Assembly: GCA_905221615.1 (NCBI GenBank)
Contig: CAJNDT010003835.1
Coordinates: forward strand, 186,001-250,000
Reading direction: 5' to 3'
Origin: Symbiodinium sp. CCMP2592
Taxonomy: Eukaryota > Sar > Dinophyceae > Suessiales > Symbiodiniaceae
DNA length: 64,000 nt
This document shows, in pieces, positions 60,294 to 64,000 of this stretch; the first letter of the stretch is position 1, and each line of letters starts with the position of its first letter. A program made the position numbers and the translations under genes. The notes beneath the pieces are model-generated. The model made no database searches. It was not told the origin of the DNA and saw only the letters and a list, made by a program, of their open reading frames with translations.

Positions 60294-61029
60294 TAGGGTG
60301 TACGTAGGAGTTTATGGGTCTGGGGGTTTCGGGCTTAGGTTTCAATATGTAGTGTAGACGCTTCAGTACTTGCTAGTACTATTCCGCACCCCACGACCCG
60401 GATGCAACATTTTTGTGTATAAAACTTATCCTATAAGATACCAAGACAGCCTACATATTCTAGCTACTAAGGCCTGTATACGAGATCATCGGCTGAAGTA
60501 ACTAAGTAGGGCATGTGTACTAGGGGTTCTGGTGAGTGTACATGGGCACCCTTCAACGAATCGGTGAGAATATATCTTGGGTTCTATCACGTAAAGACTC
60601 GCAGAAAAGTCCTTCATCAGGTGAAGATGAAGCGATTCTGGAATTCCAGGACATCTGGGTCGGTTCAAGCAGCTGAACCCACCAGAGCTACGACCATTCG
60701 GAGTAGTAGACGTGCAGAGTTTTTGTATGGTGGAGAGTTGGGGCTTTAGCTCCGTAGGTGCATCTTTGGTGAATGGAATGTAAGGCCGTAAACGTCGAGT
60801 AAACCCTGTATGTGCTCTCGGGACGGAGGCCATAGCTAGCTTGCTTCATTTGGCCCGTCACGCCGGGTTAAGGCTGCCAGACGGAAGAGAGCTTTCAAAA
60901 GACCCTAATCACACTCAAGACAATTTTTGGTTTTTAGATGTTTTTAGCATCAGACTCCATTTAAGCTCGTTGGGCCAGCTAACCACTTATCACCTACCAA
61001 ATCCTATTACTATTGAAGTATTACGGTTC

Positions 61030-61030
61030 T

Positions 61031-61095
<65 letters not shown>

Positions 61096-61261
61096 GCTAC
61101 TGCTACTGCTACTGCTACTGCTACTACTACTACTACCACCACAACAACAACAACTACTACTCCTAACTCCTACCCCTACTCCGACTGCCACTCCTACTCC
61201 TGCGCCTACTCCTACTCCTACTCCTGCTACTACTGCTGCTGCTGCTACTGCTGCTACTACT

Positions 61262-61323
<62 letters not shown>

Positions 61324-61650
61324 CACAACAACAACAACTACTACTACTCCTAACTCCTACCCCTACTCCGACTGCCACTCCTACTCCTGCGCCTACTCCT
61401 ACTCCTACTCCTGCTACTACTGCTGCTGCTGCTGCTGCTACTGCTGCTACTACTACTGCTACCGCTACTGCGACGACGGCTCCACTACTGCTCCGGCTAC
61501 GAGGACGACAATTGCTGCTACTGCTGCTCCTCCGCTGCTATTGCTGCTGCTGCTGCTGCTGCTGCCGCCAGTGACACTGCTACTTGTATTACCAGTACTA
61601 CGACGACCACTGTTACTTCTTCCGGTAAGACTGCTGCTGCTGTTGCTGCT
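61030..61650. repeat. CTA/CTG/CTC trinucleotide microsatellite with internal duplication
   Basis: 620 bp of trinucleotide repeat. A block beginning TCCTAACTCCTACCCCTACT at 61161 is repeated at 61348 without visible change for about 86 bp. The long Leu, Thr, Tyr or Ser frames are artefacts. Confidence 0.92.
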
Positions 61651-62657
61651 ACACCAAACAGCAGCTTTGCAGGAATGTGCCCTTCTCGTGGGTTCCGTGG
61701 TGACTGCAGGGCTCTCAGACGGCACATGCGGGCATGTCCTTGTCCCCACTCTCCCCTCGGTTGAGCACTGTCCGAGCGCAAAAGTCCAGAAGACCTGAGT
61801 CTCAAAGTTGTGCACTGTGCTGCCTAGCCTCAGCCCAGGCGTTCCGATCAACACAAGAGGGCGAGAGGAAAAGGGGCAGCAAAAAAAAAAGTTGTGAACT
61901 GCAAACTGTAAGCCGTTGAATTCGGACCCTCAACCCGCCCTCGACATACCCCGCAGATGGCTCCCCATGGCAGCGGGCAAGACCTCCTGAGTCGTCCCAT
62001 AGTTGTTTGCCTTCGAGGTGGAGGCTGTTCCCAAAACAGGGCCCACTGGTTTTGGGTTCAAGGTCGATTCAAGGTTTTTTGTTTCGGGGTGTTTTCCCGA
62101 ACCCAAACCCCGAAGCCCAAACCCTGGCGGTTGAGGGTTGGTTTTGGGGCGCTCAGGGTTTAGGATTTTGGTGGCATCTTCAACCCCCAATTTTAAGAAG
62201 CGGAAGGTGGTCGGAGAGTTACATCGCGGTGCAGATGGTCAGCTGACCCTGAGGTCGCCTGTGGGGTGTTTTTTTTTGCAGGGTTTAGGGTCTAGGGCCA
62301 AGCATATACCGTAACATCTTGAATAGGGACTTCTTATGTTAAAGAGCCGTTCGGCACCACCCTACTGTGAAGGTATAAAAGGGTTCATGGCAAGAGAGCT
62401 TACCTACTTTGTCAGGGTTACTTTTCCTCTTAATTTCGTGTTCTGTGTTGACCCTGCTTCCAGCATTGTTCCTGAAGTCAGCCGGTCAAAAAGTCTAAAT
62501 ACCAGGCGACTGTGTCTCTAACGTATGCTTCACCCGCTTTTCCTAGACTCGTCACTGTGCTAATTAATATTGTTTCAGGATGACGATTATGACGATGATG
62601 AATTGAACAGCCACTGTCCCGGCCTGCTACAGCGCATGGTGCCACTGCCTCTGCAAG

Positions 62658-62762
62658 CCCCACTCCCTAAACCCTAAACCCCTAAACCCCTAAACCCTAA
62701 ACCCTAAACCCCAAAACCCTAAATCCTAAACCCTAAACCCCAAAACCCTAAACCCTAAACCC
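62658..62762 (-). repeat. Telomere-like array, C strand
   Basis: About 14 CCCTAAA/CCCCAAA units. Confidence 0.88.
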
Positions 62763-62918
62763 ACTCTATGGTTCAGGCTGTATGGGCCTTGCAAAAAGTC
62801 GCACCGAGACCCTCGAAACCACCGAGGTCTCACACCTCCGGAAGCTTGCCCTGGGCCATTGAACCCTGAAGCCAAAAGCCCCCTTAGCCTCCCTAAACCC
62901 TGAACCCTAAACCCATGG

Positions 62919-63451
62919 ATGGCTACGGCTCAAGAAGGGAACTGCTCTCGCCGTGGAGCTGCTTTGGGAACGCAGTCGCTTCGGCGCCTCATTCCCCTTG
63001 GGAACATTGTGCTCCCTTTGGCGATTGATGTCACCGACGTTGACACTACGGATGCTGTTCCCCAACAACACCTGGGTGGTTGCCAAAATTATGGTCCCTT
63101 TTTGGGTCCCTATTATTACGGCACCTACTATTTCGGGTACCAAAGAAGGGACCATCATTTTGACAACTACCCATCTCCAAACCGGCGAACTAGAGCATTC
63201 CGACTTGGATCTTCTGGTTCGTCATTGGCGAGAACAAACGGCAGGTAATGTTCGTTCTGACTTGAATGGCCCCTCGTTATTTTCCAGGCAACCTGCCCGC
63301 ATTTCTGTACATAGTGGCGGGTCAGTTGTTGATTTTGAGGGAATTGCTGATTGGATTTTCCAGCACTCTGCGGGAGGGACGTTGTCTTGTGGAGGATTTT
63401 TTGGTCCCTCGTCGTCCACGAGATTTGCAGGATGGTCGTTTGCAGGGCTGA
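62919..63451 (+). CDS. Gene fragment interrupted by a family F element, unknown protein
   Basis: Starting at an ATG (62919) the frame reaches RLIPLGNIVLPLAIDVTDVD, then TTDAVPQQH, and meets a family F element (63074-63172). Removing the element with one 4-bp copy (103 bp, a frame-changing length) continues LQTGELEHSDLDLLVRHWRE. A 43-bp GT-AG|G piece (63245-63287) can be spliced so that QTAG is followed by NLPAFLYIVAGQLLILRELL and FSSTLREGRCLVEDFLVPRR, ending RLQG and TGA at 63449. Without that splice the frame stays open in a less convincing reading. The middle is hydrophobic and could be a membrane segment. No family recognised. The start codon is the first ATG but is not otherwise supported. 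Confidence 0.5.
63074..63172. mobile_element. MITE family F copy 4, inside coding sequence
   Basis: 99 bp, GGGTGGTTGCCAAAATTATG...CATCATTTTGACAACTACCC. Flanks ACCT (63070-63073) and ATCT (63173-63176) match the ATAT-type 4-bp duplication of copy 2, with one change. An alternative canonical intron (GT at 63076 to AG before 63197) also keeps the frame. Confidence 0.8.
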
Positions 63452-63454
63452 ACA

Positions 63455-63679
63455 TGACCCAAAATCTTCCATCAGACTCGGGCTGTGGACGCGGCTTCGC
63501 TGGAGGAGTGCCGGGATGCTGTTCCTGAGGTTCCGGGCCAGATGGCTCTCTGTCTCCATTTCACTGTCGAGCCTGCTGGGGAGCCTCTCAAAGGAACGCT
63601 GGTGGCCTATGAAGCGAGAACATCTTATATACAGCAGACCTTATTCAGAAGAGCCGATTGGCAGTGGGTATACATCTGA
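63455..63679 (+). CDS. Coding-like block downstream of the fragment
   Basis: One frame reads DAASLEECRDAVPEVPGQMA, then LCLHFTVEPAGEPLKGTLVA and YIQQTLFRRADWQWVYI before TGA at 63677. It is the same frame as the preceding exon but separated by two stops (63449-63457), so it is a next exon, a separate small gene or decay. GC-ending codons. No family recognised. Confidence 0.45.
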
Positions 63680-64000
63680 GAGCTAAAGATGAAACGCAAA
63701 GCAAGCATTGTTGACAAAATGACGCAATGAGTCTCATGGATGACACGGTTACTGGATCAGCTGGGAAGCCTGTTAGCCTATGAGTACCGAACCAGCGCGT
63801 GTGCATGAAGCTGTGACCTCCGTCGTCAACTGAGCTACAAAGAATGAGAGACCGACTGAGACGTGACCTTTGAAACCAGTTTCACCTAGAGACGTAACGT
63901 GCTACCAAGCCTTGTGGGAATCCGTCGGCCGTCGCCCGCTACATTACTGTAGTAATTATGAGACTGTATTTCTGTGACAGTTATCCTAGTCTTTTGTTAG

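Noticed and set aside
61013..61798. 261-codon plus-strand open frame (poly-Leu, then poly-Thr, then Tyr/Ser-rich)
   Set aside because: It is a read-through of a trinucleotide microsatellite; only the last 60 codons are not repeat, and they show no motif.
1..64000. Dinoflagellate spliced-leader relic (CCGTAGCCATTTTGGCTCAAG)
   Set aside because: No convincing full or partial match was seen by eye on either strand; a computed search would be needed to be certain.

Overview
The window looks like nuclear DNA of a dinoflagellate, most likely of the Symbiodiniaceae/Suessiales type. The reasons are: TTTAGGG telomere-type words scattered on both strands; exon-like islands bounded by AG|G acceptors with GT, GC or GA donors, a pattern reported for dinoflagellates; many small inverted-repeat elements, some sitting inside coding sequence like introners; and a large Ty1/copia element. 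No spliced-leader sequence, tRNA, rRNA or CRISPR array was found. The species cannot be told from this alone.

Layout. 1-24.5 kb is gene-poor at first sight: telomere-like words, microsatellites and MITE-like hairpins, with isolated exon-like islands. Three islands (2.5, 6.5 and 6.9 kb) fit an EGL-9/PHD-type prolyl hydroxylase, two of them joined by a GC-AG intron. 24.5-34.2 kb is a complete 9.66-kb copia retrotransposon with identical 213-bp LTRs, a 5-bp target duplication and one intact 3089-residue Gag-Pol reading frame. 35.4-38.1 kb holds a plus-strand HEAT-repeat gene, interrupted by two small inverted-repeat elements and one frame break. 39.7-47.1 kb holds eight short exon-like islands of two alternating kinds (47 and 58 nt). 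Together they encode four 35-residue repeats; the introns between them carry MITEs, telomere-like words and microsatellites. 47.1-62.8 kb is again mosaic DNA. 62.9-63.7 kb has a gene fragment interrupted by another MITE.

How it fits together. Much of the apparent junk is probably intronic or intergenic sequence of intron-rich genes. The strongest new signals are: (1) small terminal-inverted-repeat elements whose exact removal with one 4-bp target copy rejoins reading frames in the HEAT gene and in the 63-kb gene; (2) the alternating 47/58-nt exon pairs, each kind keeping its own donor type; (3) an oxygenase-like module with an HxD...H...R pattern between integrase and reverse transcriptase in the copia polyprotein; (4) a second, strongly coding-like frame overlapping Gag. 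All calls rest on reading the sequence; no database search was possible.
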